In this document: one piece after another, positions 1-10,895 of the stretch | Position numbering within the stretch: the first letter of the stretch is position 1 | Layout of the letters: each line of letters starts with the position of its first letter | Assembly: GCA_001692895.1 (NCBI GenBank) | Contig: KV748220.1 | Coordinates: 1,364,358 to 1,428,357, forward strand | Length of the DNA stretch: 64,000 nucleotides | Direction of reading: 5' to 3' | DNA from: Cenococcum geophilum 1.58 | Taxonomy: Eukaryota > Ascomycota > Dothideomycetes > Gloniales > Gloniaceae | The notes under the pieces: generated by a model | Seen by the model: the letters and a program-made list of their open reading frames with translations, nothing else | The model's database searches: none | Told to the model about the DNA's origin: nothing | Translations under genes and position numbers: made by a program

Positions 1-591
1 TCCTATCCAGTCAGTTAACATTATATCTCTCAAGCACCACATTGTTTAATATGAACTGGAAATAATAACAGAGAAATGAACCACCGTTACAGTGTAACCT
101 AGAAATAGTATCTCCTATACTAATGTCCCCCTCATAACCTACAGAGTAGGAGACAGAAGTATAATACCTCGAGGTACTGCTTGTACAAGAAGAGAATACA
201 ACATAACGTTCTTCCTATAAAATTCTCAATACCATAACTACGTGTATACGCAACCGGAGACATATACTAAGGAAAAAACTATAATGGGCGCGTTAAGTGG
301 CTAGATATAGTAAGGTAATAAACTTAAACGGCATAACATAGTAATTAGTTACCACTCGATACTTTAATGTAATTTCTTGTAAAATTATAAATAAAAGTTA
401 TTTATATTAGCCCAAATCATAATTATAATGGTTTACTTAATATAATCTAATTTATCTCAATATTAAATCGTTTATATAGTTACTACTCGAGCACCTCTCA
501 ATCTCTAGACCGTGCTTTAAATTAACTAAAACTAGCTTCTCCGACTTTCTACTAGTAGTTATTAAACATTGTACTTAAAGCGTCCGTAAAT
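1..591 (-). mobile_element. LTR remnant of gypsy family B (right part) and unassigned sequence
   Basis: The stretch from about 440 to 591 resembles, on the minus strand, the start of the LTR of the plus-strand family B element at 56869; the shared block ends at the motif ACTTAAAGCGTCCGTAA, which corresponds to the LTR's 5' tip. The first ~290 bases keep many CA and TG dinucleotides, so they are less RIP-altered than what follows, and I recognise nothing in them. Boundaries on the left are unknown because the window starts here. Confidence 0.5.
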
Positions 592-1541
592 ATGAGCCTA
601 GGGGGCGGGAAATAAAAGGGCGGCGGCCCTATACGGTACCGCTTAGAAGATAGGTATAGGTTAAGTATTACGGTGGCGCGGTTTCTATTGTCTAGGCTCT
701 TAATAGTTCTATTAGCTTAGTCCTTACTAACGCGCTATTAGTATAAAATATATATAGTATATGGCCTTAGTTCTAGGTATTAGGCTAGGCGGCTAGGGGT
801 TTAAATAGTTGCCTAGGTTAGGGTTAGATTTTTTAGTTAATAGCGGTAATAAGCGGACCTTTTTTTTAGTCTTAGTAGGGCTGGCTAGGCCCGTTGTTTA
901 GATCTAAGTGCTTAGGGTAGTTTAGTCTTTCTCTATTTATTCTTTACAGCTATACAGGCCTCCCCTTTATTAGGAACGTCTTCTACTATTAGGGCTTTAA
1001 TATAGTCTTTAGGCACTGGTTAGTAGTACTAATTATCTATATAGGCGTCCTTATTTACCGCTTGGTTATCCCTACGGGAGGGTAGTGCCTAAAAGTAGTA
1101 GGTCTAAGTTAAAGCGGATTTTAAGTTTCTTAAAGCTAGGATAAGGGCTTATACTTCTAAAGCTAAAGTATATATCTAGGATAATTGGGGTAGGTAGGTA
1201 AGAGTTTAGTAATAAAAAAGAGGCATGGCTTTAGTATAGAGGGCCAATTAATATTTAGGCGGTAAGTAGTCCGTAATACATCGAAGTTGGGAATGCCCTA
1301 TCTATAAGGCGCAGTAGCCTATCGGTACTAGCAGCTTTCTTAGTTATATTATAACGTTATACTTTCTTATAATAGACTCTGCGTTAGTAAATGCTATTAT
1401 AGTACTACCGGAGTCTACTAGGCTTACTATATTAATATAAACTTTTTTTTAATTTTTTTTTATATCCATTATATTATACTACGTATAATACTACGCATGC
1501 AGCCTTGGGCTATGGCGCTATAGTTCTATATATATAAATCC
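592..1541 (-). mobile_element. Decayed LTR-retroelement pol fragment (protease region)
   Basis: AT-rich, RIP-altered sequence. On the minus strand near 1380-1430 the translation contains VDSGST, the aspartic-protease motif of retroelement pol, followed by short pol-like stretches toward 600. No LTR pair or clear ends are visible. It is broken many times over. It could belong to family B, whose LTR tip abuts it at 591, but I cannot prove the link. Confidence 0.45.
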
Positions 1542-1733
1542 TGTTACGGCACTATAACGCGTAACCTAGATAGGGAGCCTAGTTAGGGGTTCGGCTAAGG
1601 ACTTGGCGTCATAACGCGTATATGTTACGCCTCTACCTCCTATACATACCTCTCCTCTTCTCCTTAGCTTAGTATCTTTGTAAGATAGCATTCTATAAGC
1701 TTCGGTTTAGAAGCATTTATACAAGCCGTTACA
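1542..1733 (+). repeat. 5' LTR of element A
   Basis: Begins TGTTACGGCAC and ends near ...CCGTTACA, so TG..CA ends are kept. It matches the sequence at 7459 over most of its length, including the shared block starting GGGAGCCTAGT and the block CTTAGCTTAGTATC. Confidence 0.8.
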
Positions 1734-4700
1734 TTATACTAAACTTACCCTACCCTGCCTGAGAAGGCCTTAATAATATCCCACCCCAAAAGAAACTTCG
1801 TCTGCAACGACGCGTTAACGCGTTACACTTAGATATTAAAACAACTCTATATTGCCTGGGAAGGCCTAAATAATATCCTACCTTATAAACTAGATAGGAC
1901 TGGACCTGTACCCCTGGAATTAAAACTAAAGCGTATAATACCGACGAACCTTAGGAAGCTAACGATGGCGCCTAAAGTAAGCTTATTTAAAAGAGCTGCC
2001 TCTACCTAAGAGGAACCTAAGATCTAATTAGGATTAGAAATTGAAGATAATAATAACGTTATAGACGTACGCGAGTAGATTTGCGCCCTCGCAGCTAGCT
2101 AGGAAGCCGATCGTCTTAAAGCGAGAAATATATAAGAGACCCTATAAGAGATCCTAGAAAGCCTCGCGGCCCTATAAAATAGCCTAGCTTCCCCTTNTNN
2201 AAGCCCTAGCTAACCTATTTACTNNACTAAATGNGATATACTAGGGAGTANNGATANAATAANAAAGTAATTAAAGTCCGTTAAGCTCCCTAACCCCCTA
2301 CTACTATCTAATGGGATAGACCCTACCTTTAAGAATTAGAGGATTTAAGTATAAGGAAAGCTCCGTATTAACTATAACTATTTCCTTTCTAAAGAAGCTA
2401 AATGCTCTACCTCTTTAGTTAAACCACTAGGGACGCCCAACGGCACCTCTAAGCTAAGTTTAAGGATAATTCCCCTATCCAATTTATATCTGTTAATAAG
2501 ATAATACGGTACCTAGCGGCTATCTATATTAACCTAAATAAAGTACAGGACGCCTAGTATAACTATAATTGCCTAATAATAAAACCGAACTAACCCTTTA
2601 CTAAATTCTAGACTTAATTCCTACACCTTATAGAAGAAGGCTAGGTTCCCCTTAAGAACTACTAATTAGACCTATACGATAAGCTAATAATTCGGCTATA
2701 AAAGAAGATTACTGTAACCTTAAATGACCTACTAACTTACAATAGACTCGTAGCCCGTTATCTATTATTAGACTTAAAACTAAAGCGGATTAAAGCCCGT
2801 CCTAATTAGTAGAAGTAACTTTATAGCGACCGGAACTCACTAGCTATACCTATAGGAGCTAGAGCAGGAAGATAAGTTATAACTACTCTTATACTAAGAG
2901 CGGTTATAACTATGCACTAGTAAGCGACGCCTAACCAGCTATATACTACGCCATTAACTAGTATTCGCCATAATACTCTAATTAACCCTACCTTGGCCAC
3001 GTGCTACAACTGCGATAAGGAGGGTTACTTTGCCTTATTTTGCCTGGAGCTAAAGGATATAGGCAATATCAAGGAGATAGAGAAAGGAGAGACGTCTAAT
3101 AAGTCGGGAAAAGAAGAACCCTAGGGAAAGACTTCCCCCTAGGGTACCCTATTAATCTTAAAGAGATTAATCTAAGTTAGTTAATAGGTGGAAAATACTT
3201 TACGGTTCTATATATAGTATCTTAAAATAGATACGGTGTTAATATAACCGCCCTTATTAATACTAGAGTAAATAGTTTTGCCTTTATAAATACTGCCTAT
3301 ATAAATAACGTTGCTAAGTTTTTAAATATAAAAGCCACTAGACTAGAGAAGCCTGTCTAAGTAAGAGGATATAGCGGTTAGGCCGGTAAGCCAGTTACCT
3401 ACGTCCTAAAGTTATATATTGCTCTTAACGGACGATACCAGTATAATATCCCCTTTTGCATCCTAGACCTAAGGTCCTATAATATAATCCTTAGCCGAAA
3501 ATAGATGTCCTATTTTAATATTTAGCTAAATATACGATGAAGATAATTTATCTAGCCAGAGGATAGACTGAAATTACCTTCCTTTACTAGGGAAATCCGA
3601 ACTAACCGCAAGACACTAGCCGCGAGGGCTAACCCTACCTATTAGTAGGATATTAGGGACCGCGACCTAGTCTTTACCTAAGAAGATACCCATTATAAGG
3701 CCGGAAGGAACTCTTTTATACCAATAAAGATACTCCCCTAGAGCGCTATAGTTGACAAGGACTTTACGTATAGTAGTAGGATAGATAGTAACGTAGATAA
3801 CGTCTAAATTACGTAGATCTAACCAATATGGAAGAGAATATACTAATAGGACATAAGAGATGACCTCTAAAAGATACGATAGGAGCTAAAAGGAGCGATA
3901 ACAACGCCTTTACCCTAAAAGCCCCTAAGGTCCTATATACCCCCATTGTCACGCGACCCCCCTATAGTAGATATTGCGGCAATTAGCGCTATAATATTCC
4001 ACTTTAATATATACAGGAGGGATAATAAGGTCTTTATAACTAGCTTATATAAAATTAACCGGATTATTAATAAGAGGGAAGAAAAGCTAGCTAAGGAAAC
4101 TAATAAGGAACTAGTTAAACGCCTTCTCCCTACTACTTATATAGGATATAAGAATGCATTCTTAAAAGCGGCTTTAGATAAGTTACCTCCTTACCGGATA
4201 TATAATTATAGGATTTAATTAGAAGCCAATAACTCGCTAGGATATAGCCCTCTATACTAATAATTGACGGATAAGCTAAAAGTAATAAAGTAGTACTTAA
4301 TTAAGAACCTTAATAAAGGGTTTATCGAGCTGAGCCAAGCCCCTTTTACTTTCCCTATCCTATTTATAAAAAAGCCTAATAGAGGCCTTTACTTCTATAT
4401 TAACTACTAAAAGCTAAACGTTATTACTTAAAAGGATTGGTATCCTATTCCTTTAATTAACGAGACCCTTGCACGTCTAAGCTAGGTAAAGATCTTTACT
4501 AAACTTAATATCCGCTAAGCTTTCTACCGAATTAGGATTGACCCTATATCTAAAGATTTAATAATATTCCGTACCTGTTACGGGTCCTATAAATATAAAG
4601 TCCTTTCTTTTAGACTAATAAATGGGCCAGCTATATACTAAAGGTATATAAATAATGTCCTTTTTAACTACTTTAATAAATTCTGTATAGCATACCTAGA

Positions 4701-7458
4701 CAACATCCTTATATACTTAGACAACGAACTTAAGTATAAAGTTTATATAAAGAAGGTCCTAGAGAGACTACGGAACGCAGGCTTATAAGTTAATATTAAG
4801 AAATGCAAATTTGGAGTAAAACATATAAAGTACCTTAGGTTTATTGTTACTATAGAAGGAATTAAAGTTAATCCTAAGAAGGTTAAAGCAATCCGTAACT
4901 AGAAACCCCCTTATACTATAAAAAGGATCCAGTCCTTCTTTGGTTTTTGTAACTTCTACTACCGGTTTATCTATAACTATAGAGTTGTAGCTAAGCCTCT
5001 AGTATAACTTACCCAGAAAGATACGCTTTTTATCTTTAATAGTGACTATATAGAAGCCTTTAAAGAGTTAAAAAAGCGGCTTATCTCTTCTCTAATCCTT
5101 TATTACTATAACCTAGACCTCGAATTAATATTAGAAACGGATACTTCTAACGGAGTTATAGCGGGAATCCTATCGCAGCTATATTAGGACGGCGAATAGT
5201 ACCCTATTACCTTCTTCTTAAAAATAATAAACCCGGCTAAGTGTAACTATAAAATATATAATAAAGAAATGCTAGCTATTATTTAATCGCTATCCTAATG
5301 GCGCGCGGAGCTTAAAGGTATGAACTCCCGGATTAAGATATATATAGATTATAAGGCCCTAGAGTACTTTATAACTATAAAGCAGCTTACTAAACGGTAA
5401 GCCTAGTGGGCTAAAGTACTCTCCTAATTCTTCTTTATAATTATATATTGTTCTAGTAAGTAAAACTCTAAGGCTAATGCCCTAACTTAAAAAGAATAAG
5501 ATATAGGACCCTAGGATAAGCTAAAGACCTAATACCGGACGCGTGTACTTTTTTATCCCGAATAGCTTAACCTGCGGATCCTTAAGGAGCTAAACTCCTA
5601 ATTAAACGAGCTAGCACTAATAGAGGAGTCCTTAAACAAACTAATAGGGCTAATTAACCGCCTTCTAACTGTAAACCATACGGCTAACGCCCTAAAGGCC
5701 CTTCGCGATTAAGCTGTAAGAGGAAACCCCAATCTTAAAATAGAGGAAGGATTGCTCCTATATTAAGAGCGGCTTATAGTCCCTAATGGTAATAATCTAC
5801 GTACTAAACTAATTTGCGAAGCCCATTGCTAAGTCTTTACGGCATACCCTGGTAAAAACAAGACCCGTAAAATTATTAGCGGCCGCTACTACTGGCCTAG
5901 GATGGCTATAGATATTAATTAATATATACGGAACTGCGATAACTGCTAAAGAGCTATAATCCCACGAGATAAGACCCTAGGACTACTAAAACCGCTCCTA
6001 ATACTAGAGCGCCCCTAGCAATATATTTCTATAGACTTCTATAAACTACCTATAGATCGTAACGGATATGATACAGCCACAATTCTAGTTAACCACTTTG
6101 GCAAGCGCCTATTCTTAATCCCCTACTATAAGAATATTAATGCTAAAGAGGCGGCCTAGCTATATATCCACTACGTCTACCGAATTTACGGACCGCTAGA
6201 TACTATTGTATCTAATCGCGGGCTATAGTTTATATTAGCCTTCTAGAACGAGTTTACCTAGATCCTAAGCATTAAGCTAAAGCTCTCTATGGTATATTAC
6301 CCTTAAACAGACGGTTAGATAGAGATTATAAATTAGTATTTAGACTAGAGACTTCAGCCCTTTATTAACTACTTCTAGGACAACTAGTTTAAACTACTCC
6401 CCTTAATAGACTATACCCAAGCAACCCTACCCTATAACTCCATAGGGTTTACCCCTATTTAGCTAGAAATAGGTTACTTACCCTATATAAGCTTTGACTG
6501 GAAAAAACTAGAAGAACCCTAGACTATACGTGAGAAACTATCCTATAGTAAGGCCTAGCAGTACACCAAACGCTTAAAAGAGGCCTGGATAGTAGCCCAT
6601 AAAAACTTAAAAAAAAGCCTAAAGGTTAATAGAATAGTAGGTGAATAAACACCGCTAGGAACCTAACTTTGCCCCTAGTAATAGGGTCTAGGTTATAATA
6701 AAGAATTAGAGAACTAAGCGGCCTAGCCGTAAGCTAAACTACTAAATAGCAGGACCGTACGAGGTCCTAAAGAAGGTAAGTAACTTATATAAGGTAAAGA
6801 TCCCAGATTTAATTAGAGTTTACCCTATTTTCTTACCAAATAGGTTACGGAAAGCTGTAAGCAACCTATTACCCGGGCAGAAGAACGAGCCTCCCCTACT
6901 AATTTAAGTTAGTGGCGATAATAAATAGGAAGTTAAGGAAATACTAGCATATAGGCTAGTGCGAGGAGCGCTAAAATACCATATCTAATAGAAGGGCTAT
7001 AACCTAGACCCAACCTAGTACCCCGCTTAGAATTTTATAGGCTGCCCCTAAAAGCTTAAAGAGTTCTATAATTAATACCCCAACTTACCCGGACCCCTAA
7101 AATACCTAGATAAGTAGATAGAATGTTAGTATAATAAAAATAATAAGTTGCCGGAAGAGTATAGAGATAAAAATACCCTAAGGCCTAAGGAACGAAGCCT
7201 ACTATAATATACGGCCACCTAGATTTGCGCGTTACGTAAGGCCTTTAGATATTTAGGAACTTTAACCGCCGGTTAAAGTTCTCTAATTAGTTAGATCCTT
7301 GCCAAGAGTTTTAACGCCTACCCTTTCCACTTTAGTAATCTACGTGACCTACGGTCGCCTTATATACTTAGTCCAAACACACTCGCGTCTCCTTTCTCTA
7401 GTTCTACTTTGTTTCTAATAAAGCCTAAAAGCAGGCTTTCTTTTAAAGGGGGGGGTAA

Positions 7459-7659
7459 TATTACGGCACCGTAACGCGTAACCTGGACAGGGAGCCTAGT
7501 CAGGGGTTCGGCTAAGGACTTGGCGTTATAACGCGTATATATTACGCCTCTACCTCCTATACATACCCTCAACTCTTCTCCTCAGCTTAGTATCGTCATA
7601 GCTAACATAGCATTTTACAAGTTTAGAAGAGCAAGCATCATAATATAAACCGTTAATAT
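7459..7659 (+). repeat. 3' LTR of element A
   Basis: Begins TATTACGGCAC directly after the polypurine tract and aligns with the 5' LTR at 1542; the right edge is set by the AATCC repeat at 7660-7664. The end is uncertain by 1-3 bases because the terminal bases are mutated. Confidence 0.75.
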
Positions 7660-8026
7660 AATCCTTTCTAGGCAGCTTAATATATACTAGTACCTATCAC
7701 AGTAGTTTATAAACCCCAAATTAGGATGTTCATAGTTTCCTAGTAAAATACTTAAGGAATACTAAACTACTAGGGAAAGAGAAAAGGTAGAGAACAACAA
7801 GAAATCCTAACCCCTGTCCCTGATCCCTTTTGCAATTTATTTCTGACCCTTTGCCTCTAATCTACATCATTTAAGAGCCTAGTAGGAGTTACCCCCTTCT
7901 AGAATACTATCCGTTTTATTCTTCCATAGAAACTTCTTCGACATACTAGTTTAGCAGCTTTAGAGTCTCGCAAGATCTTTACTATTAGCAAAGTGTTTTT
8001 CTTTACAATTATGCAAGGAGGGGTAG
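7660..8026 (-). mobile_element. Tad-like LINE: end of ORF1 and start of ORF2
   Basis: On the minus strand 8026 to about 7950 reads HNCKEKHFANSKD, the last zinc-knuckle-like motif of a LINE ORF1 gag-like protein. This continues the protein cut at 10896. A shift of frame follows, then a short basic tail. Near 7730 a new reading frame opens with MNILIW, the usual first residues of the endonuclease domain of LINE ORF2; it is cut at 7664 by element A. The rest of ORF2 is not recognisable on the other side of A (before 1541), so this copy is probably incomplete. Weakly RIP-altered compared with its neighbours. Confidence 0.6.
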
Positions 8027-8290
8027 CATCAGGAAATTTATTTTTTGGGCGCGTTGTGCAAACAAAATCGGGGTCTGCAAAACCCTGCGTAAGTCGCAAT
8101 GTTGGCAATTGTGGCGATTTGCAAGCAGATTTGCTATAAACACATAGGCTAGCTATGCACGGCTGCCCTATCTATGCGCGTAGCAAAATGGCTGCAAATT
8201 GCACGCAAATGCTAAAATTGCGACTTACGCCTGCAGGTTCACACCCCGATGTTTACTGCACAAAACGTGCCCAAAAAAAAATTCCTGATG
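8027..8290. repeat. Foldback inverted repeat at left end of composite copy 3
   Basis: Two arms of about 125 bp in opposite orientation, each starting from CATCAGGAA and sharing TTTTTTGGGC, ATCGGGGT, GCGTAAGTCGCAAT and the central ATAGGCTAGCTATGCA region. The arms are imperfect but align along their whole length. The same outer motif, inverted, closes the composite at 10895. Confidence 0.75.
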
Positions 8291-9245
8291 CAGAGGCTCT
8301 GCACGAGGCTCTACACAAAGCTCTGCACGAGGCTCATTTATAACAAAGCTCTGCACGAACCTCAACACGAAGCTCTACCACCAAAGCTCTATACAAAGCT
8401 CTCTGCGCGAAGCTCTACACAAGCTTTGCACGAGGCACTAACACGAGGCTCTACCACAGAGCTCTGCGTACGTAAAGACTCTGTACAAGGCTTACACGAA
8501 GCTCTACACAGACGACTCTAAGCTACGACAGCTCTACACCAAGCTTACACGAAGCTCTACCCAAACTGCACGAAGCCTCTCGCACGAAGCTGCGCTGTCT
8601 CCGAAGCTCTGCACGAAGCTTCTGCACGAAGCTCTACACGAAGCTCTACACGAAGCTCTGCACGAGGCTCTGCTAGAAGCAACGTACACACGAAGCTCTG
8701 TAGAAGATCTACACGAAGCTTTACACATGCTACGAAGCTCTACACGAAGCTCTACACGAAGCTCTACAACGTCTATACGAGCTCTGCACGAAGCTCTACA
8801 CGAAGTCTGCGCAAAAAGCATTCACGATGCTCTACACGAAGCTCTGCGTACAGAGGCTTCTCACGAACGAGGCTCTACACAAGCAGAAAGCTCTCGTACA
8901 GAAGCTCTGCCACGCGCAACAGAAGCTCTGCAGACAGAAGCTGCATCTACACGAAGCTCTACACGAAAGCTCTCTACAACAAGCTTTGCACGAGGCTCTA
9001 CACGAGGCTTTCTACAACAAAGGCTCCTGCATACACATCTAGATGTGAGACATCCTGCACGAGGCTCTGCACGAAGCTCTACACGAAGCTCTACACAAGG
9101 CTCTGCACGAGCTCTACACGAAGCTCTGCACAAAGCACGATATGAAGCTCTACACGAAGCTATGCATAAAGCTCTACGAGCGCTACACGAGGCTCTGCCG
9201 CGAAGCTCTGCATACGGAGGCTCTACAACGAAGCTCTACACAAAA
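8281..9245 (+). repeat. 12-bp minisatellite array (type b), about 80 units
   Basis: Tandem units close to GAAGCTCTGCAC / GAAGCTCTACAC with scattered variants and indels. The consensus unit has no stop codon in any of the six frames, so long apparent reading frames of the EALHEALH, SSAR or CRAS type arise automatically; none should be taken as genes. Confidence 0.95.
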
Positions 9246-9486
9246 CCTTTGTGTGTGCGCGTGACACACTACTATCGGGTTTCCCCGCTATATTCCCGAT
9301 ACCTCTTAACACGTGGCCTCTGCCAAGTATAGCGCCTATATACACCTAGGTAGCAACTCATTTTTCTTACCTACTTACAAACTACCTAACCATAGGAAGA
9401 CTACAGAACGACAGCAAAAGCAGAAGACCGAATCGAAGGAAGCAATAACGACAGTCGACCAGACGAAGCTGACAAGACGACACGTC

Positions 9487-10200
9487 AGAGCGCAGTATGA
9501 CCGTCGTCAGAGCTAGACGACCCTCTGCCGAGCCAAGATGACCGTCGCCAGAGCTAGACGACCGTCAGCCAGACGACCGTCGTCAGAGCTAGACGACCGT
9601 CGCCCGAGCCAGAGTAGACTCGTCGCCAGAGCTAGACGACCGTCAGAGCCAGACGACCGTCGTCAGGAGCTAGACAACCGTCGTCAGAGCTATGACGACC
9701 GTCGCGGAGCCAGATGACCGCTTCGCCATAGAGCTGGACGACCGTCGTCAGAGCTCGGACGACCGTAGCCGGAGCCAGATGACCGTCGCCAGAGCTAGAA
9801 CGACCGCTCAGAGCCAGACGACCGTCAGTCAGAGCTAGACGACCGTCGCCGGATGCCAGATGACCGTCGCCAGAGCTACACGACCGTCAGCCAGACGACC
9901 GTCGTCAGAGTCTAGACGACCGTCACCGGACCCAGATGACCGCCGCCAGAGCTGGACGACCGTCGTCAGAGCCGGCGAACCGTCGCCGGAGCCAGATGAC
10001 CGGTCGCCAGAGCTAGACGACCGTCAGAGCCAGACGACCGTCGTCAGAGCTAGACAACCGTCGTCAGAGCTAGACGACCGTCGCCGGAGCCAGATGACCG
10101 TCGCCAGAGCTGGACGACCGTCGCCGGAGCCAGATGACCGTCGCCAGAGCTAGACGACCGTCGTCATCGCCACACGACCGTCGCCAGAGCCACACGACAA
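9487..10200 (+). repeat. About 20-bp minisatellite array (type c)
   Basis: Tandem units around GACGACCGTCGTCAGAGCTA with variants containing GCCAGATGACCGTCGCC. The core GACGACCGTCGTC is a near palindrome. The same array type follows the 12-bp array in the other two composite copies (26926 and 35765). Confidence 0.95.
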
Positions 10201-10261
10201 CCGTTCGAACGACCAGCCAGCGAACACGATAAACGATTTGATCGATCGATCGAATCAAGGT

Positions 10262-10332
10262 GACATAGACAGGTAGGCACAGACAGGTAGGCATAGACGG
10301 GTAGGTATAGACGGACGGACAGACAGACAGGT

Positions 10333-10379
<47 letters not shown>

Positions 10380-10396
10380 TAGGTAGGTAGGTAGAT
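10262..10396 (+). repeat. GGTAGGCA / GGCA microsatellite array (type d)
   Basis: Starts with AGACAGGTAGGCAC units and runs into a pure GGCA stretch (about 10330-10378) and GGTA repeats. It holds the same position as the AGGTAGGCAGATGCAGAC arrays at 27366 and 36068. Confidence 0.95.
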
Positions 10397-10560
10397 GATT
10401 TAGAGCCTCTGCGAGAGGCTTCCCCCTTGACGCCCAAAGTAGATAGCTCTACATTTTATATAGTTATAATATAAATATATTTAAAAGTATATTATAGAAA
10501 TCTATGGGAATATGTGATAATTTGGTTATTATATAATATAATTATAATTTATTATATAGT

Positions 10561-10690
10561 TACAATTTGTACAGTTTTTACAATTCGTACAGTTTGTACA
10601 ATTCGTACGGTTTGTATAATTCGTACGGTTTATACAATTCGTACGGTTTATACAATTCGTACAGTTTTTACAATTCGTATAGTTTGCGCG
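10561..10690 (+). repeat. 18-bp tandem repeat, about 7 units
   Basis: Units of TACAATTCGTACAGTTTG and close variants (GGTTTA). This array is not present in the two other composite copies. The stretch 10691-10895 that follows is unique apart from its end motif, which repeats the outer motif of the foldback at 8027. Confidence 0.9.
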
Positions 10691-10895
10691 CTATTTATTT
10701 ACAGGGTAGCGTTTTACTGCAATTTATTTATAGGGGTAGCATTTTACCGCAATTTGCTATCAGGTGCTGCGATTTTGTTGCAAAACGTGCGTTTTGCGCA
10801 AATTGCTATCAACCATATCCACCTGCCGCAACCGTACGGTTTGCGGCAATTTGCCGTAAACCGCAACAACGAGCCCCAAAAAAAATTTCCTGATA

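Larger units (their letters stand above)
1542..7659 (+). mobile_element. Ty3/gypsy chromovirus fossil (family A), both LTRs present
   Basis: The element has LTRs at both ends and a polypurine tract (A/G run ending in eight Gs, about 7446-7455) just before the 3' LTR. AATCC stands at 1537-1541 and again at 7660-7664, a candidate 5-bp target duplication. Parts in order: gag from about 1960, CCHC-like zinc knuckle near 3005-3050 (CYNCDKEGYF), protease about 3240-3560, reverse transcriptase 4290-4930, RNase H 5080-5480, integrase 5800-6640 and a chromodomain-like segment 6900-7110. It has many disabling changes and is RIP-mutated, so it is not functional. It lies in the minus-strand LINE, splitting the start of its ORF2 from whatever lay beyond. 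A few ambiguous bases fall at 2197-2272. Confidence 0.85.
8027..10895 (+). mobile_element. Composite minisatellite element, copy 3 (2.87 kb)
   Basis: A block bounded by CATCAGGAAATTT at 8027 and its inverse AAATTTCCTGATA ending at 10895. It interrupts ORF1 of a LINE: zinc-knuckle sequence stops at 10896 and resumes at 8026. Inside, in order: a foldback (8027-8290), a 12-bp array (8281-9245), a linker (9246-9486), a ~20-bp array (9487-10200), a linker with the palindromic GATCGATCGATCGA (10201-10262), a GGCA/GGTA-rich array (10262-10396), an AT-rich spacer and an 18-bp array (10561-10690). The linkers match those in copies at 25916 and 34694. No protein-coding capacity is credible. I could not establish a target duplication. 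Confidence 0.7.

Noticed and set aside
3946-4218. 90-codon open frame as a small gene
   Set aside because: It lies between protease and reverse transcriptase of element A and is part of that element's pol region.
8727-9332. 201-residue open frame over the 12-bp array (and similar ones at 26285-26827, 51943-52363 and elsewhere)
   Set aside because: The repeat unit lacks stops in every frame, so such frames are forced by the repeat; overlapping frames on both strands are equally long.
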